A stretch of DNA of 38,152 nt from Candidatus Hatepunaea meridiana (GTDB taxonomy: Bacteria > Electryoneota > AABM5-125-24 > Hatepunaeales > Hatepunaeaceae): positions 1 through 38,152 of the forward strand of contig JAVCDD010000175.1 of NCBI GenBank assembly GCA_030765125.1, given 5' to 3'. The notes beneath the pieces were generated by a model. It had not been told where the DNA came from and did no database searches. It worked only from the letters and a program-made list of their open reading frames with translations. Within the stretch, counting starts at the first letter, position 1. Every line of letters starts with the position of its first letter. Below, piece after piece: positions 1-8,556 of the stretch. Both the position numbers and the translations under genes were made by a program.

Positions 1-2
1 CT

Positions 3-173
3 TTTGGCTTTGGGTTAGAGCCTATAGCCAAAAGCCTAAAGCCAGAAAAACTTAACAAAGGGCTCGGAATATCTGCGGATGTATTGTTGCAGGAATCAAT
101 TGTAAGTGAGAGTGAAGAGCGCAAAATCGAAAGAAAGAAGGATGCTATTGCTCGTTATGAAGTATCCGGGTAG
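3..173 (+). CDS. HigA-like antitoxin, C-terminal fragment (5' end outside window)
   Basis: The frame is open from the window edge to a TAG at 171-173. It translates to a tail containing LGISADVLLQES, the ending typical of HigA/XRE-type antitoxins (LGI.A.VLLQ), followed by a charged helix rich in E, R and K. The helix-turn-helix part would lie upstream of the window. The first 45 bases contain an inverted repeat (cttttggct near 1-9 and agccaaaag near 26-34), so part of the reading frame before the conserved tail may be repeat-derived. No toxin gene is visible. The call rests on one short motif and is therefore moderate. Confidence 0.45.
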   Translation, partial: FGFGLEPIAKSLKPEKLNKGLGISADVLLQESIVSESEERKIERKKDAIARYEVSG

Positions 174-227
174 GTCGGTTTCTCCGTTTTTTGGGGCATA
201 AATATTCCATAAAAATGAAAATAATGC

Positions 228-256
228 TTGACAAGTTCTTTTTTCTTTCGTATTAT
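228..256 (+). promoter_or_regulatory. Sigma-70-type promoter for the subtilase gene
   Basis: A consensus -35 box TTGACA (228-233) and a -10 box TATTAT (251-256) are separated by exactly 17 bp. They lie 65 bp before the ATG at 321. The -35 box coincides with a possible upstream TTG start at 228, which argues that translation does not begin there. Confidence 0.65.
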
Positions 257-320
257 AAACATAAGTATGTTTGAATTTACCAACCTTTTGATATTAAACA
301 AATTAGAACGGAGAGGGACA

Positions 321-3179
321 ATGAAGAACTTGAGGAATGTTTTAATCATCTGTATTGGGGTCTTTTTCAGCCTGCAGACGGCGGAAGCGTACACATTCAA
401 CGGCAAGGAATACACTCAGATTGATAGTATATGGTATGAGGTGTACTGTGGAGAAAACTATGAAGTAATCGAAACCTACCTTTTGGTAGAATTCTATACA
501 TGGGTTACAGATGATCAGAGGGACAGCTTAAATCAAGTATATGGTGGCGAGGACTACATGAAACTCAATGATGTAAGCTATTGTATCAGGAGTACGAATC
601 CAACAGATGATCCTTTTGAATTTTGCGAGGATTACCTTTATTCCGGTTTTGTTGCATTTATAAAGAATGTAGTTGAAGTTAAGGTAGACATACTACCGGA
701 GGATGAACATTTTGAAAGGCAACAGTGTCTGTATGATACTTCTGATGATGGATTTGATAATGATATTGATATGGATATCGCATGGAATTGCACCACAGGG
801 AACGAAGATGTTTTAATAGGTGTTATTGACACAGGTCTGTTGTATTGGCATGAAGACATTGTTGACAATCTCTGGCAGAATACCGGGGAAGACGCAGATG
901 ATGATGGACGTACCTTAGAGCGAGATGATGAAGATAGTCCTTACCATTTTGATTGGGGAGATACCAACGGAGTGGACGACGATGAAAACGGATTTATAGA
1001 TGATCTGATAGGTATTAATGTTTCTGCCTTCGCGGATAGATATCATGCAGAAGATCTGGATAATGATATATTTGGTTCTTCCTATGAATTGGGTAATATC
1101 TTAAATGGTCAAAACGAAACCCGGCATGGTACTAAGGTTGCATCAACTATCGGATCGAGAACAAACGCACCAGTTGATGACGAGAATACATTGGGTGTTG
1201 CGGGAATAGCAGGTGGATGGGGCGAAGATATTATCGGGTGCAAGATAGTATTTGTTCAAAAATCACCAACTTTCGACGATGATGATGAGCGTGCATTACC
1301 TGATGAGGCAATGCTTACAACTGCTCTTAATTATATGTTAGCAGTTAATATTGATATATTGAATATAAGTTTGCATTGGTCACCTATGGGTGGATTAGGA
1401 GTTCATCGTATTCATGATCCTATATTTGATCAACTTAAGGATCAGGGTAAGTTAGTTGTTTGTTCTGCAGGAAATAATGATACTGTGCAGGTAAATCGTT
1501 ATCCTTCCTGCCATCAATATAATATGAAAGTCGGAGCGAGTTATAACGATAGACGATGGGCAAGAGTAGGTGGAAGAGGTTCAAATTATGGTCCGGGACT
1601 TCAAATTATGGCTCCTTCAGGCTATGAGGGTTGGCCACGGATTTATCTACAATATGCTGCAACAAGCACAGGAAATGATGACGAACCAACTTATGATCAT
1701 TTTAGTGCAACCTCATGCGCTGCGCCAATGATCTGTGGTGTGGCAGGTCTTCTTCTATCTCATCAGCCGTTGCTCACCCGTGAAGAGCTGTATGAGATAC
1801 TTCTAATAACTGCTGATAAATCCAATGACGATGAATTCGGAGAATTCGAATATGAAGATGTTGACTCTATCTACGGAACCTGGGCAAGCCAGATGGGTTA
1901 TGGTGAACTTAACGCTGGAAGGGCGCTTCAATATGGCAACCGTCTGGCTATGGATATCAATGCCGGTTGGACAATGATTTCATCAAATTTGGAACCATAT
2001 TTTGAAGACAATGGTCTCGACGACGAGGATGGCATTTATCTGATTTTTGATGAAATTGCTGACGACGATATAATCAAACTTCAAGACAATAACTATAACA
2101 CTTGGATTCCAGGTGAGGAATCTGGTATTCCGTGTTGGGACTATAACCAAGGTTACTATATCAAGCTAAGTGATGCTGCTACCTGGGTATCGCTCGGGAG
2201 ACAGGTTGAGTATAACGAAGAAATTGATGTTGAGGATGGTTGGAATATTGTATCATACTTCCCTGAATATAGGCTTGATGCGCCGGATGCTTTCTTAAGC
2301 CTATGCAGTGAAGATACAACATTAATAATTGCCAAAGACAGTTGGGGGCATTTTTATGTACCGGGGTATGGATTTAACAATATGGATTCATTAAGCCCTG
2401 GTTATGGTTATCAGATCCAGATAACAGAAGAAGATATTCTGATTTATCCGGATGAGGAGGGAAACCTCGATGCATTTGGAGGTGGAATATATAATCAAAC
2501 CAGTTCCGATCCGGTACATTTTCGATTCGCATCAAGAACTGGTGAGTTCCACCCGATTATCTTGACCTCGATATCTGTTGATGGTTTAGAATGCGAGAGT
2601 GGTGATGAGATCGGCGTCTTTACACAAAACGACCTTTGCATTGGGGCAACAGTGTTCAGTGGAGAGGGTTATCATGGACTGACTGCCTGGAAAGACGATA
2701 CTACCACTATTGCAATAGATGGTTACCGCGACAATGACATTTTTTACCTTCGTTATTGGGATGCTGACCGCGACCTCGTAATCGAGGGAGATTCTTTAAA
2801 TATCTTTTCAAACTTAGATTCATATGGTGAAAAGCTGTCATTTTCCGCTCATGATCTCTTAATTGGTGATCCTTCTTATATACCGGGTTCGTTTACACTT
2901 GATCAGAACTACCCCAATCCTTTCAACTCCCAAACAATCATAAGTTATAGTTTACCTCAGTCAGGTCATGTCAATTTAAAGATATATGACATTCAAGGCA
3001 GGCATGTATGTGACTTGGTGTCGGGTCAGAAACAGGCAGGTTGGCACAAAATCACATGGAATGGTTCCAACGCGGAAGGACTTGGTGTCTCCTCCGGAGT
3101 TTACTTCTATAAAATCAAATTTGATTCCAAACAGGGTGGCGTATCAAACCTGAAATGTAGCATGGTACTTATTCGGTAG
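321..3179 (+). CDS. Secreted subtilisin-like serine protease (S8) with T9SS sorting domain
   Basis: A 952-residue exported protease. The start at 321 is chosen because GGAGAGG precedes it, a good promoter lies just upstream, and it gives a clean signal peptide (MKNLRN, hydrophobic core, then ...AEA). The S8 catalytic set is complete: Asp170 in GVIDTG, His269 in RHGT, the oxyanion Asn385 in SAGNND, and Ser465 in SATSCAAP. The middle (about 560-730) has W/G-rich segments of the kind seen in FCB exoproteins (NAGWTMIS, DGWNIVSY). The end carries DQNYPNPFNSQT and a FlgD/Por-secretion-type beta domain, so type IX export and surface anchoring are inferred. The protein is very acidic, with many DDDE runs that could bind Ca2+. 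It is the first of four neighbouring T9SS substrates, and its sorting tail most resembles that of the gene at 4892. Confidence 0.9.
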   Translation: MKNLRNVLIICIGVFFSLQTAEAYTFNGKEYTQIDSIWYEVYCGENYEVIETYLLVEFYTWVTDDQRDSLNQVYGGEDYMKLNDVSYCIRSTNPTDDPFEFCEDYLYSGFVAFIKNVVEVKVDILPEDEHFERQQCLYDTSDDGFDNDIDMDIAWNCTTGNEDVLIGVIDTGLLYWHEDIVDNLWQNTGEDADDDGRTLERDDEDSPYHFDWGDTNGVDDDENGFIDDLIGINVSAFADRYHAEDLDNDIFGSSYELGNILNGQNETRHGTKVASTIGSRTNAPVDDENTLGVAGIAGGWGEDIIGCKIVFVQKSPTFDDDDERALPDEAMLTTALNYMLAVNIDILNISLHWSPMGGLGVHRIHDPIFDQLKDQGKLVVCSAGNNDTVQVNRYPSCHQYNMKVGASYNDRRWARVGGRGSNYGPGLQIMAPSGYEGWPRIYLQYAATSTGNDDEPTYDHFSATSCAAPMICGVAGLLLSHQPLLTREELYEILLITADKSNDDEFGEFEYEDVDSIYGTWASQMGYGELNAGRALQYGNRLAMDINAGWTMISSNLEPYFEDNGLDDEDGIYLIFDEIADDDIIKLQDNNYNTWIPGEESGIPCWDYNQGYYIKLSDAATWVSLGRQVEYNEEIDVEDGWNIVSYFPEYRLDAPDAFLSLCSEDTTLIIAKDSWGHFYVPGYGFNNMDSLSPGYGYQIQITEEDILIYPDEEGNLDAFGGGIYNQTSSDPVHFRFASRTGEFHPIILTSISVDGLECESGDEIGVFTQNDLCIGATVFSGEGYHGLTAWKDDTTTIAIDGYRDNDIFYLRYWDADRDLVIEGDSLNIFSNLDSYGEKLSFSAHDLLIGDPSYIPGSFTLDQNYPNPFNSQTIISYSLPQSGHVNLKIYDIQGRHVCDLVSGQKQAGWHKITWNGSNAEGLGVSSGVYFYKIKFDSKQGGVSNLKCSMVLIR

Positions 3180-3202
3180 TCTTTTAGAAATCAGGAGTGA
3201 AA

Positions 3203-4834
3203 ATGAAACAATTTAATTTACATCTTTACCTTTTTTTGCTGATAATGTCATGCGGTGCTTTAGCAGACACTACCCATGTCGGCGGGCGAGTCAGCGGTCG
3301 ATTTACCCTTGAGGGAAGCCCATATATAGTCGATCAGGGTCTCCTTATAAATGAAGGTGATACTCTTATTATTGATGCAGGTGTTGAAATACTATTCGAT
3401 GAGTATGGCGATCTATGGTGCAGGGGCACTCTTCTTGCTAATGGAACGGTTGATGATTCAATCCTTTTCGATACATATACAGAAGATTACTGGTGTACTA
3501 TATTTCTATATTCCGAGGGGACACCTTTACTTTCACACTGTATACTTCGCAATACCACTGATGAAATGGATGATGATGAAGAACCTTATGCAATACGTGC
3601 ATCAGGATCTTTTGTTATAGAAAACTGTTTTTTTGATAATCTACCCTATTCTGTTAGAGCGTTCGGTGAGGATATTATTATTCGAGGTTGTCGATTTACT
3701 GGTGGTGCAGGTCTTTTAGTTGGCTGGTACGGTCCACTGATAGAGCAATGTATATTTGAAGAAACTGGAATTCAGATTGCGGGTTGGGATCCAGATTCGG
3801 GAGGAGTAACAGTTAATAATTGTGTTTTTAATGGATATATCTCTACAGTTAGTTTGTCCTTTAGCGTTAAGAACTCAATATTCTCATCAGGTGGCATATC
3901 CTGGTATCCTATGAATCCCTTTGAAAGCGATATCAGACCAGAGATTGAGTATAACACTTTCAATGATGGTTCAGAATTGTATTTACGCAACCAATATGCT
4001 CCTGATTGTTATATTGCTGGTTTTGATACGCTCGACCGTGTGAACGCCAACGGCGACTCTACTGATCGCTACGGCAATCTGTTCATGGATCCACAGTTAA
4101 TTGGCGGCGACGATTTCCGCGACCAGTATTTTCTTAGCGACGACTCCCCTTGCATAGACGCCGGTGACCCTGAATCCGCCCCCGATCCAGATGGCACACG
4201 CGCCGACATAGGCGCCTTCCACTTCCACCAGCGTGACATCGAACTCGCTTCCGATACACTTCTCTTCGAAACCCCCGGCTCTCTCGACAGCGCCGCCATA
4301 ACCATTTGCAACATTGGTTTAACAACACTGACAATCACCGCTCAATCAATAACTCCGGGTGATTCACATTTCAGCATCGGCAACGGCAACGGTGAATTCG
4401 TGATCGAATCGGAGAGCGAGCATACTACCTGTATTCTGTTTGCACCGGACGAAGCTGGTGAATACGAAGCTGTCCTTCATATCGAGTCCGACGACCCGGA
4501 TGAGGAGGAGGTCGAGGTGTTGCTAATTGGTACGGCGTTGGGCGTTGGTTTATCCGATGAAGCTCTTCCAACCGAATTTTCAATAACAGGTATCTACCCC
4601 AACCCCTTCAACTCCAACATCACCATAACCTATTCAGTACCGGTTATCGCTCAGACTTCGCTGGTGATCTATGATATATCAGGTCGCAAGGCAGCGACAT
4701 TAGTGGATTCTAAAACAGAACCGGGAATACACAAAACAACCTTCAATGCAAACAACCTCGCAACCGGAATATATTTCGTTCGGATGACGGCTTTGGACGT
4801 GGTGCAGACGAGGAAAGTAATGCTTATCCGTTAA
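3203..4834 (+). CDS. Secreted right-handed beta-helix protein with T9SS sorting domain (paralogue 1)
   Basis: A 543-residue exported protein. ATG 3203 is preferred over GTG 3197 because AGGAG (3193-3197) is correctly spaced for it. The signal peptide ends near GALA. Residues about 30-260 are short repeating strand/turn units (N-C-x-F patterns) typical of parallel beta-helix proteins. Next come the conserved block GNLFMDPQL...SPCIDAGDP and a choice-of-anchor/ASPM-Hydin-like Ig domain (about 345-445). A YPNPFNSNIT sorting domain ends in KVMLIR. It is paralogous to the genes at 4892 and 6754. Its sorting tail is nearly the same as that of 6754, and the DNA similarity continues 22 bp past the stop. 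The substrate is unknown; carbohydrate or adhesin roles are possible but not shown. Confidence 0.85.
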   Translation: MKQFNLHLYLFLLIMSCGALADTTHVGGRVSGRFTLEGSPYIVDQGLLINEGDTLIIDAGVEILFDEYGDLWCRGTLLANGTVDDSILFDTYTEDYWCTIFLYSEGTPLLSHCILRNTTDEMDDDEEPYAIRASGSFVIENCFFDNLPYSVRAFGEDIIIRGCRFTGGAGLLVGWYGPLIEQCIFEETGIQIAGWDPDSGGVTVNNCVFNGYISTVSLSFSVKNSIFSSGGISWYPMNPFESDIRPEIEYNTFNDGSELYLRNQYAPDCYIAGFDTLDRVNANGDSTDRYGNLFMDPQLIGGDDFRDQYFLSDDSPCIDAGDPESAPDPDGTRADIGAFHFHQRDIELASDTLLFETPGSLDSAAITICNIGLTTLTITAQSITPGDSHFSIGNGNGEFVIESESEHTTCILFAPDEAGEYEAVLHIESDDPDEEEVEVLLIGTALGVGLSDEALPTEFSITGIYPNPFNSNITITYSVPVIAQTSLVIYDISGRKAATLVDSKTEPGIHKTTFNANNLATGIYFVRMTALDVVQTRKVMLIR

Positions 4835-4891
4835 GGTGTTTTCCAATAATTTCCATACGTAAGATGATCCTTCTAAAGTAATGAGGTCACA

Positions 4892-6547
4892 ATGAAAGCA
4901 AAATTAATCACAATCATTACCCTGCTATTGTTGTTTTACGGAATTTTATCCGCTCAAACCATTATTGAATGCGGACGCTTTTCAGGTGTACTCACAAGAG
5001 AGGACAGTCCATACATCATTGTTCACGGTGATGGTTATTGGCTTCAAGTATGTGACGGAGATACCCTGATCATTGAACCTGGAGTGATAATATATATGTC
5101 TTCAGGAACAGGGATAGGGGTATATAATGGTAGACTAATTGCCGAAGGAACGCAAGATGATTCGATAAGGTTTGTCGGACGAGAAGACGACAACTGGATG
5201 TGTATACAAATTGAAGGTAATGATGGATTTGCACATCTTGCATATTGCTTGATTTCAGGTACATACCATGGTGATTATGAAATCCTAAGAGGAGCCCTTA
5301 TGCTATTCGCACCTCAATCTATTGTCACTAATTGTACTATATCAGATTGCCGAAATGGACTATGCGCGGACGCTGGTCCTCATGCTAATATTATTGTAAC
5401 AGATTGTTATTTAATTGGTTTTATTAACGAATTTAGCTTCCAAGGTGCATTTGAATTAGTGGAGAGGTGCATTATTGTCGATAGTTATGGTGGTATGCGT
5501 ATATTGGAAGGCAATGTTTCGAATTGTCTTATTTTTGACTGTGGATATGGTGTATTTGCGGATAATAATGCGTCATCCGTTTCAAACTGCATAATAATTG
5601 GGTGTGAAATTGGATTCATTGGAGAAGTTGATTATGTGATTAATAACTGCTTTTTCGGAAACAATCTGAACTTCGACGAAGATGTTGATATTGAAGGCAT
5701 CGGCGTCATGGACTGCGTTAACACCAACGACGATTCGACAGACCAATACGGTAATCTGTTTATGGATCCACTACTTGTCGGCGGTGACGACTTCCCCGAC
5801 AAATATTTCATTCAGGAGGACTCCCCTTGCATCGACGCCGGTGATCCGACCGGCGATCCCGATCCTGACAGCACAATAGTCGACATTGGACCTTTCTTTT
5901 TCCCCCAATGCAATATCTCTGTGGAACCGGAATCAGTTGAATTCAATGATGTTCAGATTGATTATATTTCGGAAGCGGAATTGGAAATCAGCAGCGTCGG
6001 TCTTGAGCCGCTCGAAATCAGTTGGTTAAGGATAATGCCTGACGATGCAGTTTTCGATTTAGGAGATCAAGATAATCACCTTGAACTCCCCCCCGATTCA
6101 TCACATACCTTAATGATTTATTTTTATCCCCTGGATGAAGGTGAATATGAAGCTGTTCTTCTAATTGAGTCCAATGATAGAGACGAAGGAGAACTCGAAA
6201 TCCCGTTAGTCGGCACGGCGTTAGGCGTTGAATTGTCCGATGAAGCTCTGCCAACGGAATTTGCAATAATGGGTATCTATCCGAATCCTTTCAACTCATC
6301 AACCGAGATCAGCTATAGCATTCCGCAATCCGGTGAAGTCAGCTTAAAGATATACGATATCGGCGGAAGGCTCGTTAAGGAACTTGTTTCCGGTATACAG
6401 CAAGCAGGCACTAACCGTGTAACTTGGAACGGTCTTGACGGAAATGGTCTGGAAGTTGCTTCAGGTGTTTATTTATACCGTATTTCCTTTGAATTTGATG
6501 CGGACAAAACTGAAAATATTATAAACCGAATGGTTTTAATCCGGTAA
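4892..6547 (+). CDS. Secreted right-handed beta-helix protein with T9SS sorting domain (paralogue 2)
   Basis: A 551-residue paralogue of the two flanking beta-helix genes. The order is signal peptide (core ITLLLLFYGILSA), beta-helix repeats to about residue 265, the GNLFMDPLLVGGDDFPD...SPCIDAGDP block, an anchor-type Ig domain (about 330-445) and a YPNPFNSSTEIS sorting domain. Unlike its two paralogues, the tail is the IYDIGGRLVKEL...VTWNGLDGNG type, close to the tail of the subtilase at 321, which suggests tail exchange between genes. GAGGT (4883-4887) gives a reasonable ribosome-binding site for ATG 4892. The function beyond secretion is unknown. Confidence 0.85.
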   Translation: MKAKLITIITLLLLFYGILSAQTIIECGRFSGVLTREDSPYIIVHGDGYWLQVCDGDTLIIEPGVIIYMSSGTGIGVYNGRLIAEGTQDDSIRFVGREDDNWMCIQIEGNDGFAHLAYCLISGTYHGDYEILRGALMLFAPQSIVTNCTISDCRNGLCADAGPHANIIVTDCYLIGFINEFSFQGAFELVERCIIVDSYGGMRILEGNVSNCLIFDCGYGVFADNNASSVSNCIIIGCEIGFIGEVDYVINNCFFGNNLNFDEDVDIEGIGVMDCVNTNDDSTDQYGNLFMDPLLVGGDDFPDKYFIQEDSPCIDAGDPTGDPDPDSTIVDIGPFFFPQCNISVEPESVEFNDVQIDYISEAELEISSVGLEPLEISWLRIMPDDAVFDLGDQDNHLELPPDSSHTLMIYFYPLDEGEYEAVLLIESNDRDEGELEIPLVGTALGVELSDEALPTEFAIMGIYPNPFNSSTEISYSIPQSGEVSLKIYDIGGRLVKELVSGIQQAGTNRVTWNGLDGNGLEVASGVYLYRISFEFDADKTENIINRMVLIR

Positions 6548-6570
6548 TTGATAGTAGCGTAGGCGTCTCT

Positions 6571-6592
6571 GCCTGCGGTCATTGTCGCAGGC
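6571..6592. repeat. Short hairpin repeat (gcctgcg / cgcaggc)
   Basis: A 7-bp perfect inverted repeat with an 8-base loop in the gap after the beta-helix gene at 4892. Just before it (6561-6574) aggc and gcct flank gtctct, again a pyrimidine-rich loop. It belongs with the other small dispersed hairpins of the window and has no T-tract to suggest a terminator. Confidence 0.5.
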
Positions 6593-6607
6593 GACTCAAC
6601 CAAGTAT

Positions 6608-6699
6608 GAAAAATAGTAGAAGCGACACTCTTGTCGCTTGAACTTTCGTATTTCAAAGACATTACAAAAGCGACAAGAGTGTCGCTTCTACTATTTTTC
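6608..6699. repeat. Long inverted repeat with 32-bp perfect arms
   Basis: The arm at 6608-6639 is the exact reverse complement of 6668-6699, with a 28-bp spacer. Each arm also holds a smaller hairpin: agcgaca-ctct-tgtcgct at 6621-6638 and the same element reversed at 6669-6686. The structure is therefore a head-to-head pair of the same small hairpin. It lies wholly upstream of the chosen start of the next gene (ATG 6754). Confidence 0.85.
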
Positions 6700-6703
6700 A
6701 AGG

Positions 6704-6739
6704 GAATGACGAAATGGGATGTTTTTCAACAGAATCATT
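6704..6739 (+). repeat. Partial copy of the MITE-like element found at 10609-10767
   Basis: These 36 bp match 10732-10767 at 34 of 36 positions (gaatgac, then aaatg.gatg, ending in caacagaatcatt). Only the right end of the element is present. It abuts the 32-bp inverted repeat to its left, so two repeat families are joined just upstream of the beta-helix gene at 6754. Confidence 0.8.
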
Positions 6740-6753
6740 ACAATGAGAGAAAA

Positions 6754-8373
6754 ATGATTAAGAAAACAATTACTATTTTGCTGATTCAATTCCTTTTTTC
6801 ACCTCTCTTATTCTCTGAAACTCACGTCGGTGGTAGAACTGAAGGCGGCACTTGGGACTTGGATGGCAGCCCATATATTGTAGATGAGGACGTAGAACTG
6901 ATTGATGATGCAGAATTGATAATTGAACCTGGTGTTCTCATTTTGTTTCATGGTTGTACAAGAATCAGAGGTCGCGATATAACGATAATTGCTGAAGGCA
7001 CAGCTGATGATTCAATACTGTTTATTCCTTTTAATTATGAAGATGAATATCCGGATGATTGGAGCGGTATTGTTTTTTTAGGTGGAAATTCAATAGGCAG
7101 ATTCGACTATTGTTATTTTTTTTGTGTTTCTGGTTTTTTTGATAATTCAGCAGCTATTTACGGCGCTGATTTCCTGGAGGTGAGGCACTCAGTTTTCCGT
7201 TATCTCGCTATAGGTATAGGACCGCACGGTCCAAATAGTCTAATTGAAGATTGTTTGTTTGAAGATATTGCTTTCGGAAGACCTATTGTACCTTGTATAG
7301 GTGATAGTACAATTGTAAGACGATGTGTTTTTAAAAGTATAACATATTATGGTCCTGCAACTGATAATGGTGTTTTTGATAATTGTTTGTTTTATAACAC
7401 TTATGTTATAGTATTCGGTGAGGCGAGAGCAAGCATTACTAATTCGATCTTTTTAAGCCGGGGTGGCGGGACGGCGATTGTCGGCAACGCTGTTAACGTT
7501 TCAAACAATTGCTTTTATAATTATGCAGAAATAACTTCGGAAGATATCGAAGGAGTCGGCGTCCTCAACCGCGTCAACGCCAACGGTGATTCAACCGACA
7601 GATTCGGCAATATGATCCTCAACCCGCAGCTTGTCGGCGGTGAAGACTTCCCCGATCAGCACTTCCTTCAAGACGATTCCCCCTGCATAGACGCCGGTAA
7701 TCCGGAAGACGACCCCGATCCAGACGGAACACTTCCCGACATCGGCGCGTTCTTCTACCCGCAATGCAATATCAACGTTGAACCGGATACCGTTGAATTT
7801 ATTGGTGTTCAGATTGATGAGGTAGTAGAATTGGAATTGGAAATAATGAATATCGGCGTGCTGCCGCTTCTGATTGAGAGCTGGACTATTCATCCGGTTA
7901 ATATGCCGTTCAGAATTAATGATTTAGAGCAGGAGTTTGAGCTTTCACCGGATTCATCCCGCGTCGTTACCATCAGTTTCGCACCCCTTGAAGAGCAAAG
8001 ATATGAAGCCAGCCTGCTCATCGAATCCAATGATCGCGATGAAGATATTCTCGAAATCCCGTTAGTCGGCACAGCATTGGGCGTTGAATTGTCAGATGAA
8101 GCTCTGCCAACTGAGTTTGCAATAACGGGTATCTATCCCAACCCCTTCAACTCCAGCATCACCATAACCTATTCATTACCGGTTGTCGCTCAGACCTCGC
8201 TGGTGATCTATGATATTTCAGGTCGCAAGGCAGCAGCATTAGTGGATTCTAAAACAGAACAGGGGATACACAAAACAACCTTCAATGCAAGCGACCTCGC
8301 AACCGGAATATACTTCGTTCGTATGAGGGCTTCGGACATGGTGCAGACGAGGAAAGTGATGTTTATCCGTTAA
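6754..8373 (+). CDS. Secreted right-handed beta-helix protein with T9SS sorting domain (paralogue 3)
   Basis: A 539-residue paralogue of the genes at 3203 and 4892. The longer open frame back to 6631 is rejected because it translates repeat DNA. ATG 6754 gives a standard signal peptide (MIKKT, hydrophobic core, ...LFSE). Beta-helix repeats run to about residue 250. They are followed by NANGDSTDRFGN...SPCIDAGNP, an anchor-type Ig domain and a YPNPFNSSIT sorting tail nearly identical to that of 3203. A purine-rich gagagaaaa lies directly before the start. Its upstream DNA holds the 32-bp inverted repeat and a MITE fragment. Confidence 0.85.
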   Translation: MIKKTITILLIQFLFSPLLFSETHVGGRTEGGTWDLDGSPYIVDEDVELIDDAELIIEPGVLILFHGCTRIRGRDITIIAEGTADDSILFIPFNYEDEYPDDWSGIVFLGGNSIGRFDYCYFFCVSGFFDNSAAIYGADFLEVRHSVFRYLAIGIGPHGPNSLIEDCLFEDIAFGRPIVPCIGDSTIVRRCVFKSITYYGPATDNGVFDNCLFYNTYVIVFGEARASITNSIFLSRGGGTAIVGNAVNVSNNCFYNYAEITSEDIEGVGVLNRVNANGDSTDRFGNMILNPQLVGGEDFPDQHFLQDDSPCIDAGNPEDDPDPDGTLPDIGAFFYPQCNINVEPDTVEFIGVQIDEVVELELEIMNIGVLPLLIESWTIHPVNMPFRINDLEQEFELSPDSSRVVTISFAPLEEQRYEASLLIESNDRDEDILEIPLVGTALGVELSDEALPTEFAITGIYPNPFNSSITITYSLPVVAQTSLVIYDISGRKAAALVDSKTEQGIHKTTFNASDLATGIYFVRMRASDMVQTRKVMFIR

Positions 8374-8430
8374 GGTGTTTTTCAATAATTTCCATCCGCA
8401 GATTTCGCTGATTACGCAGATTAAATAAAT

Positions 8431-8470
8431 AGTGTCTGACCGAAAAACCCTCGATTTTCTGTCAGACACT
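8431..8470. repeat. Inverted repeat, 10-bp arms (agtgtctgac / gtcagacact)
   Basis: Perfect 10-bp arms at 8431-8440 and 8461-8470 flank a 20-base loop containing cgaaaa and ttttct. It lies in the 183-bp gap between the last beta-helix gene and the cytochrome gene. It could help end transcription, but no T-run follows, so I class it as a dispersed repeat. Confidence 0.6.
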
Positions 8471-8556
8471 AAATAACAATCCAACAATCCAACAATCCTG
8501 TAATATCCATTTAACACTTGCTTAACCATACAGATTAGTATTACATTTTAATCGAA

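Noticed and set aside
228..320. Upstream TTG start extending the subtilase by 31 residues
   Set aside because: The codon is part of a consensus -35 box, and the downstream ATG 321 has a ribosome-binding site and a clean signal peptide.
6631..6753. N-terminal extension of the third beta-helix protein
   Set aside because: It translates the right part of the inverted repeat and the MITE fragment, and would bury the signal peptide.
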